A stretch of DNA of 5,922 nt from Hyphomicrobiales bacterium (GTDB lineage Bacteria; Pseudomonadota; Alphaproteobacteria; Rhizobiales; Beijerinckiaceae), in contig JAQGKN010000635.1 of NCBI GenBank assembly GCA_028290085.1, positions 1 to 5,922 on the forward strand, given 5' to 3'. Both the position numbers and the translations under genes were made by a program. The first letter of the stretch is position 1, and each line of letters starts with the position of its first letter. Below are positions 1 to 5,728 of the stretch, one piece after another. Below the pieces are notes generated by a model. That model saw only the letters and a program-made list of their open reading frames with translations, searched no databases and was not told where the DNA came from.

Positions 1-137
1 ACCCCGCGCCCATCCCGCATGACGAACTCGAACGCACGACGGAATGGGTGAAGAGCTGGGGCATGCTCGAGGAGACCGACTCGCCGCTCAACCTCGTCAA
101 CACGCTGGTGCAGACGCAGGCGCACGCTGCCGAGTAA
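1..137 (+). CDS. ABC transporter substrate-binding protein, C-terminal fragment
   Basis: Only the last 44 codons are in the window, read in the frame starting at base 3 and ending at TAA 135-137. The tail includes the stretch ERTTEWVKSWGMLEET followed by SPLNLVN. It resembles the extreme C-terminus of NMT1/SsuA/ThiY-type periplasmic substrate-binding proteins, which often end with a W-(M/V)-x-S-W-G helix and a 'LVN' segment. Such proteins capture nitrate, sulfonates, pyrimidine precursors or aromatic acids for an ABC importer. The substrate cannot be told from this fragment. A strong hairpin 28 bases past the stop suggests this gene ends its operon. The family call rests on a short tail and is tentative. 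Confidence 0.5.
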   Translation, partial: PAPIPHDELERTTEWVKSWGMLEETDSPLNLVNTLVQTQAHAAE

Positions 138-164
138 GGCTCGTTGCCGGGCAGCTATGACGAC

Positions 165-192
165 AGCGCGCAAGGAGTGTTCCTTGCGCGCT
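165..192 (+). terminator. Strong hairpin terminator after the transporter gene
   Basis: A perfect 12-bp stem (AGCGCGCAAGGA pairing with TCCTTGCGCGCT) closes a 4-base GTGT loop. It starts 28 bases after the stop of the substrate-binding protein gene. The stem is GC-rich, but the following sequence (CATGCATTTG) has only a short T run, so termination may be stem-driven. It separates the upstream operon from the AAA-bicupin unit. Confidence 0.75.
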
Positions 193-216
193 CATGCATT
201 TGTCCAAACACACGTA

Positions 217-232
217 GGCTCGACGTCGAGCC
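217..232. promoter_or_regulatory. 16-bp perfect palindrome, candidate operator
   Basis: GGCTCGAC is followed directly by its reverse complement GTCGAGCC, with no spacer. It lies in the 176-bp gap between the upstream terminator and the AAA ATPase start, about 137 bases before that start. This is a plausible place for a dimeric regulator to bind. No convincing -35/-10 pair could be assigned around it, and the regulator is unknown. Confidence 0.4.
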
Positions 233-368
233 CGCTCTGGGACCTTATCGAACCCGGACGTTTACTGCACAATCGACGCGACATCGACACCGGTCGCCGA
301 TTTCGGCTAGGTGCGCGAAGCTGCCGCTGATGTATCCTTCTCTTGAGACTTTGGGTGCGGGGCAAAAA

Positions 369-1220
369 ATGCGTGCAAACGAGGGCCATCATCACATTTC
401 TGCGGGAAACGTCGTATCGTTTGAAAAGCTGTCTCTGCTCTTCGGCGCCACCGATGAAACCGGCGTCGTTCGCGGCAGTGACATTGTCGGCAGCAACTAT
501 CTCGATCTTCTCGCAGAGATGACCGCCATCACGGAACACCAATGGCGTTCCGGATCGACGCGCGGTTTGGTCAAAGGCTTCATGCTCAGCGGCCCTCCTG
601 GAACAGGAAAGACGACGCTCGCCAAACGCCTGGCCTACGAACTCGGACTCAGGTTCCAGGCAGATAACGAACCACCGATAGTCATGGCCTTCGTGGACGG
701 CGGCGAGATTTCCCGCTCCCGCTATGGCGAAAGCGAAGAGCGCATTCGCGATATTTTCATGCATGCCAGATCGGGCTTCACAGCAGCGGGCCAGCGCTCG
801 GTTCTTCTCTTCGATGATGTCGAGTCCATCTTCATGTCGCGTGGCAGCCAGCACGCAAAAGAGTGGCATTTCTCACAGGACAGCGTGTTCTTCCACTCGA
901 TCGACGATCTCGACACATCTCGTGCGACGATCATACTGACCAGCAATCGTCCCGATCTGATCGATGAGGCCATACGGGATCGCTTCCTCAGCTATGTCGT
1001 CGACTATCCGGATCTTGACACCCTCATGCAGATGATTCAGCAGATCCCCGCTCTTCAGGAACTGTCTGGCTCGGAACGAACGAGCATGAATAACGATCTG
1101 TTTGCAGCCGTCAAAGACGGTACCGTTCGCAGTATGCGCGATGCTCAACGCTTTGCGTTGCGGCACTTCGTCGCCAAATTGCTGAGGAAGGAATCTATGG
1201 CCCAAAGACATGCGGATTGA
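369..1220 (+). CDS. AAA+ family ATPase (single domain)
   Basis: This is a 283-aa soluble ATPase with one AAA+ module. Visible motifs are Walker A GPPGTGKT (residues 75-82), a RYGESEERIRDIF segment (118-130) typical of classical Cdc48/TRIP13-like AAA proteins, Walker B LLFDD (146-150), sensor 1 TSN (191-193), arginine-finger candidates in AIRDRF (201-206) and a sensor-2-like VRSMRDAQR (253-261). The frame stays open upstream to 144, but that extension crosses the terminator hairpin and reads like non-coding sequence. ATG 369 has a G-rich stretch (358-362) just upstream and starts next to the conserved part; ATG 330 is the alternative. There is no transmembrane segment and no second ATPase domain. 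The bicupin gene follows after 36 bp, so the two are probably cotranscribed and the ATPase may remodel or activate that enzyme. A link of this kind is known in principle for CbbQ/NorQ-type activators, but here it is inference. Confidence 0.9.
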   Translation: MRANEGHHHISAGNVVSFEKLSLLFGATDETGVVRGSDIVGSNYLDLLAEMTAITEHQWRSGSTRGLVKGFMLSGPPGTGKTTLAKRLAYELGLRFQADNEPPIVMAFVDGGEISRSRYGESEERIRDIFMHARSGFTAAGQRSVLLFDDVESIFMSRGSQHAKEWHFSQDSVFFHSIDDLDTSRATIILTSNRPDLIDEAIRDRFLSYVVDYPDLDTLMQMIQQIPALQELSGSERTSMNNDLFAAVKDGTVRSMRDAQRFALRHFVAKLLRKESMAQRHAD

Positions 1221-1256
1221 TGTTTTTGGGGTGCATCTCTGGCTAGAGGACGTCAC

Positions 1257-2273
1257 ATGGCTAAAAATTTTTATGAAGAATGGCTCGAAGCACCAAACCA
1301 AATTCAGGATGAGCTCGAAGAGACCTTCCTCGTCGCACGAGATAAGGACATCCCCTGGATCTCGACCCCCCACGATGCAAAAGTAAAGTTGATGGTCGCC
1401 AACCACCTCGGTTTTGCGACCATGGGCAGCAATGTTCTGAAATCGGAGATCCCTGTCGGCTGGCATACGGGCAAGCATCGGCATGGTGAGGAGTCGATGC
1501 ATATCCTTGAGGGCGAAGGGTTCAGCATCATCGATGGAATGCGCTTCAATTGGCACAAGAGCAGCACACTGCAAATTCCATTTTGGGCGACGCACCAGCA
1601 TTTCAATACAGGTGATGTGCCCGTTCTGATTCTGCACGGCATGTGTTTCGACCTGGAACGTTTTCTACGGGTCGCGCGGATCGAGCAAATCGAGACCTGC
1701 GGCCCCAATGATCCCGCAGTGATGGCTGGCATGCCGGAGGAGGCGTCACAATATTATCCGGACGGGGCGCGCGCCGTCATACATCTGGAGCAGGCACCCA
1801 CCAATAAGGAGAAGCTGCCCGACGGCGAAAGCTACAATCCGCAAGGCGCCATCGCGGCCACCAAAAACCAGCACGACTTTTCCAATTACCTCGTTGTGCC
1901 CAAGAACGGGTTCCGGGCTGTCAGCGTCGCGATCACAAACCGCTGGATCGAGCCAGGTTTCCATCAAAGTGGCCGGCACAAGCACCTCGAGGCCGTCGTC
2001 TACGCGATCGAGGGTAATGGCTTCACAGATATGCAGGGTAAGCGCATCCCCTGGGAGGCTGGCGACGTCCTCTATGTGCCCCCCGCAATGTGGGAACATC
2101 AGCACAGCAGCGAGAATCCAAATCCGATCACGCAGATTCGTATCGGGTTCAATATCAGAGCTTGGGTGACTTCAATTTGGCCTGCGGGCTTTACGAGCAC
2201 GCGCATTTACGACGAGGACGGCAATCCCATCGAGGCCGGTCGCATCGTCCGTAATCGTGAGCGCTCCCGTTAG
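1257..2273 (+). CDS. Bicupin, gentisate 1,2-dioxygenase-like
   Basis: The 338-aa product, close to the usual gentisate dioxygenase length, has two cupin barrels. The first carries HTGKHRH (His70, 74, 76) followed by LEGEG, then PFWATHQHFN (His113, 115). The second carries HQSGRHKHLE (His236, 241, 243, Glu245), then VPPAMWEHQH (His281, 283). In the family three histidines bind Fe(II) for oxidative cleavage of gentisate, salicylate or 1-hydroxy-2-naphthoate rings, usually with only the N-terminal barrel loaded. Here both barrels keep an HxH and a later HxH. The substrate cannot be assigned, and an isomerase or other cupin activity is possible. The start is supported by AGAGGA at 1245-1250, six bases before the ATG. 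It follows the AAA ATPase gene by 36 bp, probably in one transcript, with a transporter gene just upstream. The protein is cytoplasmic, with no signal peptide. Confidence 0.82.
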   Translation: MAKNFYEEWLEAPNQIQDELEETFLVARDKDIPWISTPHDAKVKLMVANHLGFATMGSNVLKSEIPVGWHTGKHRHGEESMHILEGEGFSIIDGMRFNWHKSSTLQIPFWATHQHFNTGDVPVLILHGMCFDLERFLRVARIEQIETCGPNDPAVMAGMPEEASQYYPDGARAVIHLEQAPTNKEKLPDGESYNPQGAIAATKNQHDFSNYLVVPKNGFRAVSVAITNRWIEPGFHQSGRHKHLEAVVYAIEGNGFTDMQGKRIPWEAGDVLYVPPAMWEHQHSSENPNPITQIRIGFNIRAWVTSIWPAGFTSTRIYDEDGNPIEAGRIVRNRERSR

Positions 2274-2286
2274 GTGATGCAAAAAT

Positions 2287-2305
2287 CGCGGTCCTGGTGG
2301 CCGCG
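2287..2305 (+). terminator. Weak hairpin terminator after the bicupin gene
   Basis: A 7-bp stem (CGCGGTC with GGCCGCG, one G-U pair) has a 5-base loop and is followed by TGTTT. It starts 13 bases after the bicupin stop codon. The T tract is poor, so read-through is possible. The right arm overlaps the left arm of a longer-range inverted repeat (2303-2312), so two alternative folds compete. Confidence 0.45.
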
Positions 2306-2360
2306 TGTTTACGTTGCTGGTCTATCCATTCACAGACGCGCTAGGGGCTTGTAAACACGC
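2303..2360. repeat. 10-bp perfect inverted repeat with 38-bp spacer
   Basis: GCGTGTTTAC at 2303-2312 is repeated as its exact reverse complement GTAAACACGC at 2351-2360. The pair lies in the 134-bp gap before the exonuclease gene, with the right arm ending 47 bases before that start. It could be two half-sites of a looping regulator, a long-range RNA stem or a recombination relic. Spacing of the arm centres is 48 bp. Confidence 0.5.
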
Positions 2361-2407
2361 TACAAAGCCCAAAGCCGAATGGGGCTAGCCTGCGAGTAAA
2401 TATAAGC

Positions 2408-3306
2408 ATGACCACACCCACCCCCACCGACCTCGAGGACCTGGCAGCTATCCTGGAGCAGTCCGGCGATTACAAGGTTCTGCGGCGCTTCCAGCCGCGC
2501 ATAGCGCCAATAAACGCCCCTGCCCCAAACGAGCGTCTCGGGATCTTCCTGGATCTGGAGACGACCGGCCTAGACCCAGCCAAAGACGAGATCATCGAGA
2601 TCGCAATGGTGCCCTTCCTCTACACGGTCGGAGGAGACCTCCTCGCGGTCGGGGAGGCCTTCCAGAGCTATCAAGATCCGGGCATTTCCATTCCTGCGGA
2701 GATCACTGCGCTTACCGGAATCACGGATGAGATGGTGCAAGGGCAAACGATCGATCTCACACAGGTGGAAGAGCATGTCGGACGAGCGGCGATCATCATT
2801 GCGCACAACTCTGCCTTTGACCGGAAGTTTGCTGAACGCCTGAGCCCGGCATTCGAGACGAAGCCCTGGGCCTGCAGCATGTCTCAGATCCCGTGGGCTG
2901 CCGAAGGTATACGAGGCAGCAAGCTGGCCTATCTGGCAGCTGCAGCCGGCTTCTTCTTCGATGAGCACAGGGCCGTGACCGATTGTCAGGCTGCTATCCA
3001 GATCTGGGCAGACCTCTGCCCAGATCTGGACAGACCGCCCTTTCCGCGCTCCTCCATGACGCCCGGCAAAGGACCTGTCGCGTTTGGGCGGAAGGCGCTG
3101 CGTTCGACCTGAAGGAAATCCTCAAGGCACGTCGCTATCGTTGGAGCAGTGGCGAGGATGGTGGACGGAAGTGTTGGTACATCGACGTCGCGGAGGGCTC
3201 TTTGGATGCCGAGATAACCTTCATACACAACGAGATTTATCAACGCGAGCTCGACATCCCGATCACGTATGTTGATGCATATGCTCGGTTTTTCAAGCGC
3301 GTTTAG
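2408..3306 (+). pseudogene. DnaQ-like 3'-5' exonuclease, frameshifted before its C-terminal domain
   Basis: The first reading frame (2408-3112, 234 aa) contains a full DEDDh exonuclease fold: Exo I FLDLETTGL (Asp49, Glu51), Exo II AHNSAFD (Asp138) and Exo III HRAVTDC (His187, Asp192). All catalytic residues are present. It hydrolyses DNA 3'-5' as in the Pol III epsilon family. From about 3016 the expected C-terminal domain continues in the -1 frame to TAG 3304-3306: a LPRSGQTALSALL linker, then RVWAEGAAFDLKEILKARRY and a WYIDVAE segment. From memory, homologues of about 300 aa carry these parts in one protein, so a single base appears to have been lost between about 2998 and 3016, inside a perfect inverted repeat. 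The real frame-1 protein would end with about 40 unrelated residues and might still be an active nuclease. No good Shine-Dalgarno precedes ATG 2408. Sequencing error or recoding remain alternatives. Confidence 0.82.
2997..3030. repeat. Perfect 16-bp inverted repeat with 2-nt loop at the frame break
   Basis: TCCAGATCTGGGCAGA (2997-3012) and TCTGCCCAGATCTGGA (3015-3030) are exact reverse complements separated by CC. It sits inside the exonuclease coding sequence, right where the reading frame breaks. The right arm encodes the expected PRSG-like linker, so the left arm looks like the altered one. The DNA could extrude as a cruciform or fold as a hairpin on either strand. Confidence 0.9.
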
Positions 3307-3348
3307 ATTGGTCTGGACCTAACTTGAGAGCCCGATGTCAGTAGGTAC

Positions 3349-3366
3349 ACGCGCCATGATGCGCGT
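3349..3366. terminator. Small hairpin between convergent genes
   Basis: ACGCGC and GCGCGT form a 6-bp stem around a 6-base CATGAT loop in the 63-bp gap between the exonuclease (ending 3306, +) and the convergent unknown gene (ending 3370, -). On the + strand it is followed by TTCC; on the - strand no T run follows. It may serve as a weak terminator for the + strand. Confidence 0.35.
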
Positions 3367-3369
3367 TTC

Positions 3370-4626
3370 CTAAGGAATGAGAACCATGCCAAGAACCATA
3401 AGTTTGCCGCACTTGACCATCATGTCTCGAAGCTCTTGATTGTTCCGATTCGCCATATCTTTAGCAGATCGCAACATTGCTTCATCAGCGTTGCCGAAGC
3501 CAAAGTCTGAACTCATTTGATTGGAAATCAGGGAAATGCCTGCTGCGGCCTTCAACATCCCAGGATCGCCCCGCTCCATAAACATCGCCAGTGCACTGCA
3601 AGCAATCAGGTCCTGATAATCGCTACGCTTCAGCGCCGCTGAAATCGCCTTGATAATTTCAGAATTGTACGTTTCATCTGTAGTGGGAAAGCCTGTGAAT
3701 ACCTTGCTGTCCGTAAGGACTGTCACTCTGTCATGCAGGGACGCATTCGCGTACGAACTCAAGTCAAAGCGCCTGCGCACCTCGTCAAGCGGAACTCGAC
3801 CGTCGACGGCAGTAGATGGAATGGCCTTCTCAGAAGCCTTCTTTTCACGGTCGGGATTGGCTGTCGCCGGCTGCTGTGTCGCGATGGGGCTGAGCCGTTG
3901 CGAAGACGTAGCCAGCATTTTTGGCTGTTGAGGCAATCCGCGCCCAGAATCGGGCTGGCCAGGATAAGTTGGCGCGGCCTGTTGCGGCGTCGACCTCTCC
4001 AAAGCTTCTGCGACTGGAGCGCGGTTTGTTGAACCGATCGTCAGGGCACGATACTGCGATCGGCCATTAGCTCCTTCTCCTCGTGGCGCTACTACAGAAG
4101 CTGAAGCTGGCACCGATACACCCCGTGCGCGAGCAGGCTGGCTTATAGCCGCAATGTTCGCCGCCGAAGTTTGTCCTGCGGCAGCCTCAATAGTGATCTC
4201 CTGACGCCGATAGGCGGTTCCGACCGGACACCCACCACTAGGATACTTGCAGATGCATTCCTTGGTGATGCTGTCCTTCACTTCAAACCGGCGATGGCCG
4301 TACCCAATGTCGGCGTAAGACCGGCTCGTGAGCTCCGTGCGGTCCCCGTCCATTTTGAGTGACAAGGCAGGTTCCACACTGTTCCCCGACCTGGTCAGCA
4401 AGGCAATTGATGTCGCGCTAATGGCCCGAAGTTCAACGGTGAAATGCCCAATGGGACAGGCGTAACTCTCCCGCCAACTCGTACCAGTCGCTGAGGCCGG
4501 GGGCTTCGGAGGGATCACCGGCGGGGTCAGATCTCTCGCACGACCCAAATAGGCGTGGCGCGTGACATCGCCGTTATCATAATGCGCTACGCGGCGGCGC
4601 CCGCCGCACAGGCACAACGGACGCAA
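3370..4626 (-). CDS. Probable exported protein of unknown function with Pro/Gln-rich linker
   Basis: I do not recognise the family. The open frame gives up to 418 aa from a TTG at 4626, directly after an in-frame stop at 4630-4632. The parts visible are a proline-rich patch (residues 34-44), a compact domain (about 51-145) with four cysteines (57, 124, 126, 133) in a CPIGHF and CICKYPSGGCP context, a low-complexity Ala/Pro/Ser/Gln linker (about 150-275), and a largely helical C-terminal domain (276-418) ending in MVKCGKLMVLGMVLIP. Paired cysteines plus a Pro/Gln linker fit an extracytoplasmic protein, yet this frame has no signal peptide. A signal-like hydrophobic stretch exists just upstream in another frame (from ATG 4684 or 4666), so the 5' end may be frameshifted or the start misplaced. 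The gene is convergent with the exonuclease and lies downstream of the membrane protein gene on the same strand, 162 bp apart. Confidence 0.6.
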   Translation of the reverse strand: MRPLCLCGGRRRVAHYDNGDVTRHAYLGRARDLTPPVIPPKPPASATGTSWRESYACPIGHFTVELRAISATSIALLTRSGNSVEPALSLKMDGDRTELTSRSYADIGYGHRRFEVKDSITKECICKYPSGGCPVGTAYRRQEITIEAAAGQTSAANIAAISQPARARGVSVPASASVVAPRGEGANGRSQYRALTIGSTNRAPVAEALERSTPQQAAPTYPGQPDSGRGLPQQPKMLATSSQRLSPIATQQPATANPDREKKASEKAIPSTAVDGRVPLDEVRRRFDLSSYANASLHDRVTVLTDSKVFTGFPTTDETYNSEIIKAISAALKRSDYQDLIACSALAMFMERGDPGMLKAAAGISLISNQMSSDFGFGNADEAMLRSAKDMANRNNQELRDMMVKCGKLMVLGMVLIP

Positions 4627-4788
4627 GTCCTAGTATCCAGAATGCTGGAATTCGAAGCCCGGGCATGCGGTGTCGGAACGGCATGGCCGGAGCAATAAAG
4701 ACCGCCATCCCCGCAGACCTCGGCCAGCGCTTCCAAGTTTTCCTTCATCTGAGGGCGTTGACCCGCGCACGAAGCTCGTCAGTCGCCA

Positions 4789-5169
4789 TTACGCAACGGA
4801 CGGTGCACGACGATTACGGAACACAGTGTAGACGAATATCAGCATTGAGAGGAGCGTGATGACGGCCCCGGCCTTCGCCAAGCCTTCACTTTGCTGGCGC
4901 ATCGCCAGCACGATACCTGGCACCATAATTACCACGCCCAAAGTCGCCACGGCGTAATGGATCTTCGCGAGCGTCTGCTTACCTGCTTCTGGAACGATGT
5001 GATAGTAGACACCGAAAATCGCCGTCGTCACCCAACCCACCAGATTCAAGTGTGCGTGGGCTGGCGCTAGACTATGATCCTGCGACGCCGCCATGAAGAT
5101 GCCAAAGGCCATGCCCAACGTCACGTAGATCGTCGCCGTAGCAAAGAACCAGAATGATATCCCGCGCAT
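4789..5169 (-). CDS. Small four-helix membrane protein, haem-copper oxidase subunit I-like
   Basis: The 126-aa product has four hydrophobic segments (about 5-28, 41-58, 72-92, 97-117) and the motif PAHAHLNLVGW (residues 36-46). Histidine-containing HxHLNL(L/V)GW segments occur in the second helix of cbb3 oxidase, NorB and related haem-copper subunit I proteins. Other histidines are at 57 and 71. Full subunit I has at least 12 helices, so this is a stand-alone mini-homologue. Proteins of this size are known in alphaproteobacteria, often annotated as cytochrome c oxidase-like, and no catalytic role should be assumed. The frame stays open upstream to 5523, but the extension looks non-coding. ATG 5169 is preferred because helix 1 starts right there and AGGGG lies about 8 bases upstream. 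The TAA stop overlaps an ATG (TAATG) that opens tiny coupled frames. The leader holds two palindromes that may be operators. Confidence 0.75.
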   Translation of the reverse strand: MRGISFWFFATATIYVTLGMAFGIFMAASQDHSLAPAHAHLNLVGWVTTAIFGVYYHIVPEAGKQTLAKIHYAVATLGVVIMVPGIVLAMRQQSEGLAKAGAVITLLSMLIFVYTVFRNRRAPSVA

Positions 5170-5194
5170 TTCCCCACCCCTGATTGCCGTTGAA

Positions 5195-5206
5195 CGCGAT
5201 ATCGCG
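5195..5206. promoter_or_regulatory. 12-bp palindrome in the leader of the membrane protein gene
   Basis: CGCGATATCGCG is a perfect palindrome beginning 26 bases upstream of the ATG at 5169 (- strand). It could be an operator or a short hairpin in the 5' untranslated region. GC-rich palindromes this short arise by chance, so the call is weak. Confidence 0.25.
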
Positions 5207-5235
5207 CTTTCGAGAGGCGACTCGCCCCGCGCAAA

Positions 5236-5250
5236 AATATTCCGAATATT
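5236..5250. promoter_or_regulatory. AT-rich inverted repeat, candidate operator/promoter zone
   Basis: AATATTC and GAATATT are exact inverted arms with one base between. The site sits in a clearly AT-rich island (about 5233-5265) within GC-rich DNA, 67-81 bases upstream of the membrane protein start. On the - strand the island also contains TATACT and TATCTAAT, which could be a -10 element. A dimeric repressor or redox/NO-sensing factor binding here would suit the gene, but the arms match no consensus I can name with confidence, and they are not the FNR-type TTGAT-N4-ATCAA. Confidence 0.4.
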
Positions 5251-5540
5251 AGATAAAAGTATAGTCCCCCAGTAATCGCGTGGGCTGAGGACGCTGCCGA
5301 GAGGCACTCCCGACAATTCGCCTGCACCGGGTGCGGGGCGCGCGAATGCACCGTGACGCCGGGCTGGTCCAAAAGCGGGGTGGTGCTCAGTTTGCAACTT
5401 GATCCTTACGTTGCCCGAACTCGAAATGTGCTTCGAGCGCAATGCATGGGGGGAACAGATGCCAAAATACGTAGCGCGCCATTGTCGAATTGCTGACGGC
5501 CCACAGTGCTTATCCAGTCGCACTCGCGCTCCGCTCCAGA
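5251..5540. other. Region without recognisable gene
   Basis: With the leader of the membrane protein gene, 5170-5540 forms a 371-bp stretch with no supported gene. Frames on both strands are open, but none shows a known motif, membrane pattern or good ribosome site. A short hairpin GCACC-G-GGTGC is at 5324-5334. The stretch may hold the distal promoter of the membrane protein gene or be remnant DNA. Confidence 0.5.
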
Positions 5541-5728
5541 CTATATTACCTCGAAAAGAGATTCAGAGACTGAGACGACAACTTCGACAGAAGCAATCGT
5601 TCGATCGCGTTCATCTCGGATCACTACGCTCACCGGAGCGGACGCCTTGCCATCACGCAGCACGTCCGCAATCAACTGACCCGCGGTCATTATAGCCTCT
5701 GCTAGCGCAGCTTTTCGGTCAGGCATTA
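5541..5728 (-). pseudogene. DUF6894-like protein, C-terminal remnant cut by an IS element
   Basis: Reading leftward to TAG 5541-5543, about 61 residues remain from MPDRKAALAEAI onward, including TAGQLIADVLRDG and VVIRDERDRTIASVEV. The pattern resembles the C-terminal half of DUF6894 proteins: a LPD-x-x-x-A helix followed by a strand pair with 'xDExGRxV'. These are small proteins (about 70-90 aa) of unknown function, common in rhizobia, methylobacteria and sphingomonads. The usual N-terminus (an aromatic-rich first strand and a D-x-x-G turn before LPD) is missing. The frame does run on to a TTG at 5813, but those residues come from the left end of the insertion sequence. The gene therefore appears disrupted. 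The family call is by pattern only. Confidence 0.5.

Noticed and set aside
144..368. Upstream extension of the AAA ATPase frame
   Set aside because: It runs through the perfect terminator hairpin and the 16-bp palindrome, has no family-like sequence and no good ribosome site at 144.
192..1637. Long open frames on the - strand opposite the AAA ATPase and bicupin
   Set aside because: They lie antisense to genes with clear motifs, show no recognisable domain and are what GC-rich coding DNA produces by chance.
2997..3060. Programmed -1 ribosomal frameshift in the exonuclease
   Set aside because: No X XXY YYZ slippery heptamer in the correct register was found near the hairpin; CCCTTT at about 3038 is out of register. 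A one-base loss explains the data better.
2983..3306. Separate gene for the C-terminal part of the exonuclease
   Set aside because: Its only start is a TTG inside the catalytic domain with no ribosome site, and its sequence fits the missing end of the upstream protein.
4665..4859. Small + strand frame between the unknown gene and the membrane protein gene
   Set aside because: No ribosome site or recognisable motif, and it runs antisense into the end of the membrane protein gene.
5300..5460. Cys-rich + strand frame with a CTGCGAREC-like stretch suggesting a zinc finger
   Set aside because: No start with ribosome site, the rest of the frame has no paired cysteines in finger spacing, and no family is recognised.
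5170..5523. N-terminal extension of the membrane protein frame to 244 aa
   Set aside because: The added residues are not hydrophobic or motif-bearing, they cross the AT-rich promoter-like island, and ATG 5169 has its own ribosome site next to helix 1.
5399..5695. 98-codon + strand frame
   Set aside because: It is antisense to the DUF6894-like remnant and has no domain-like sequence.
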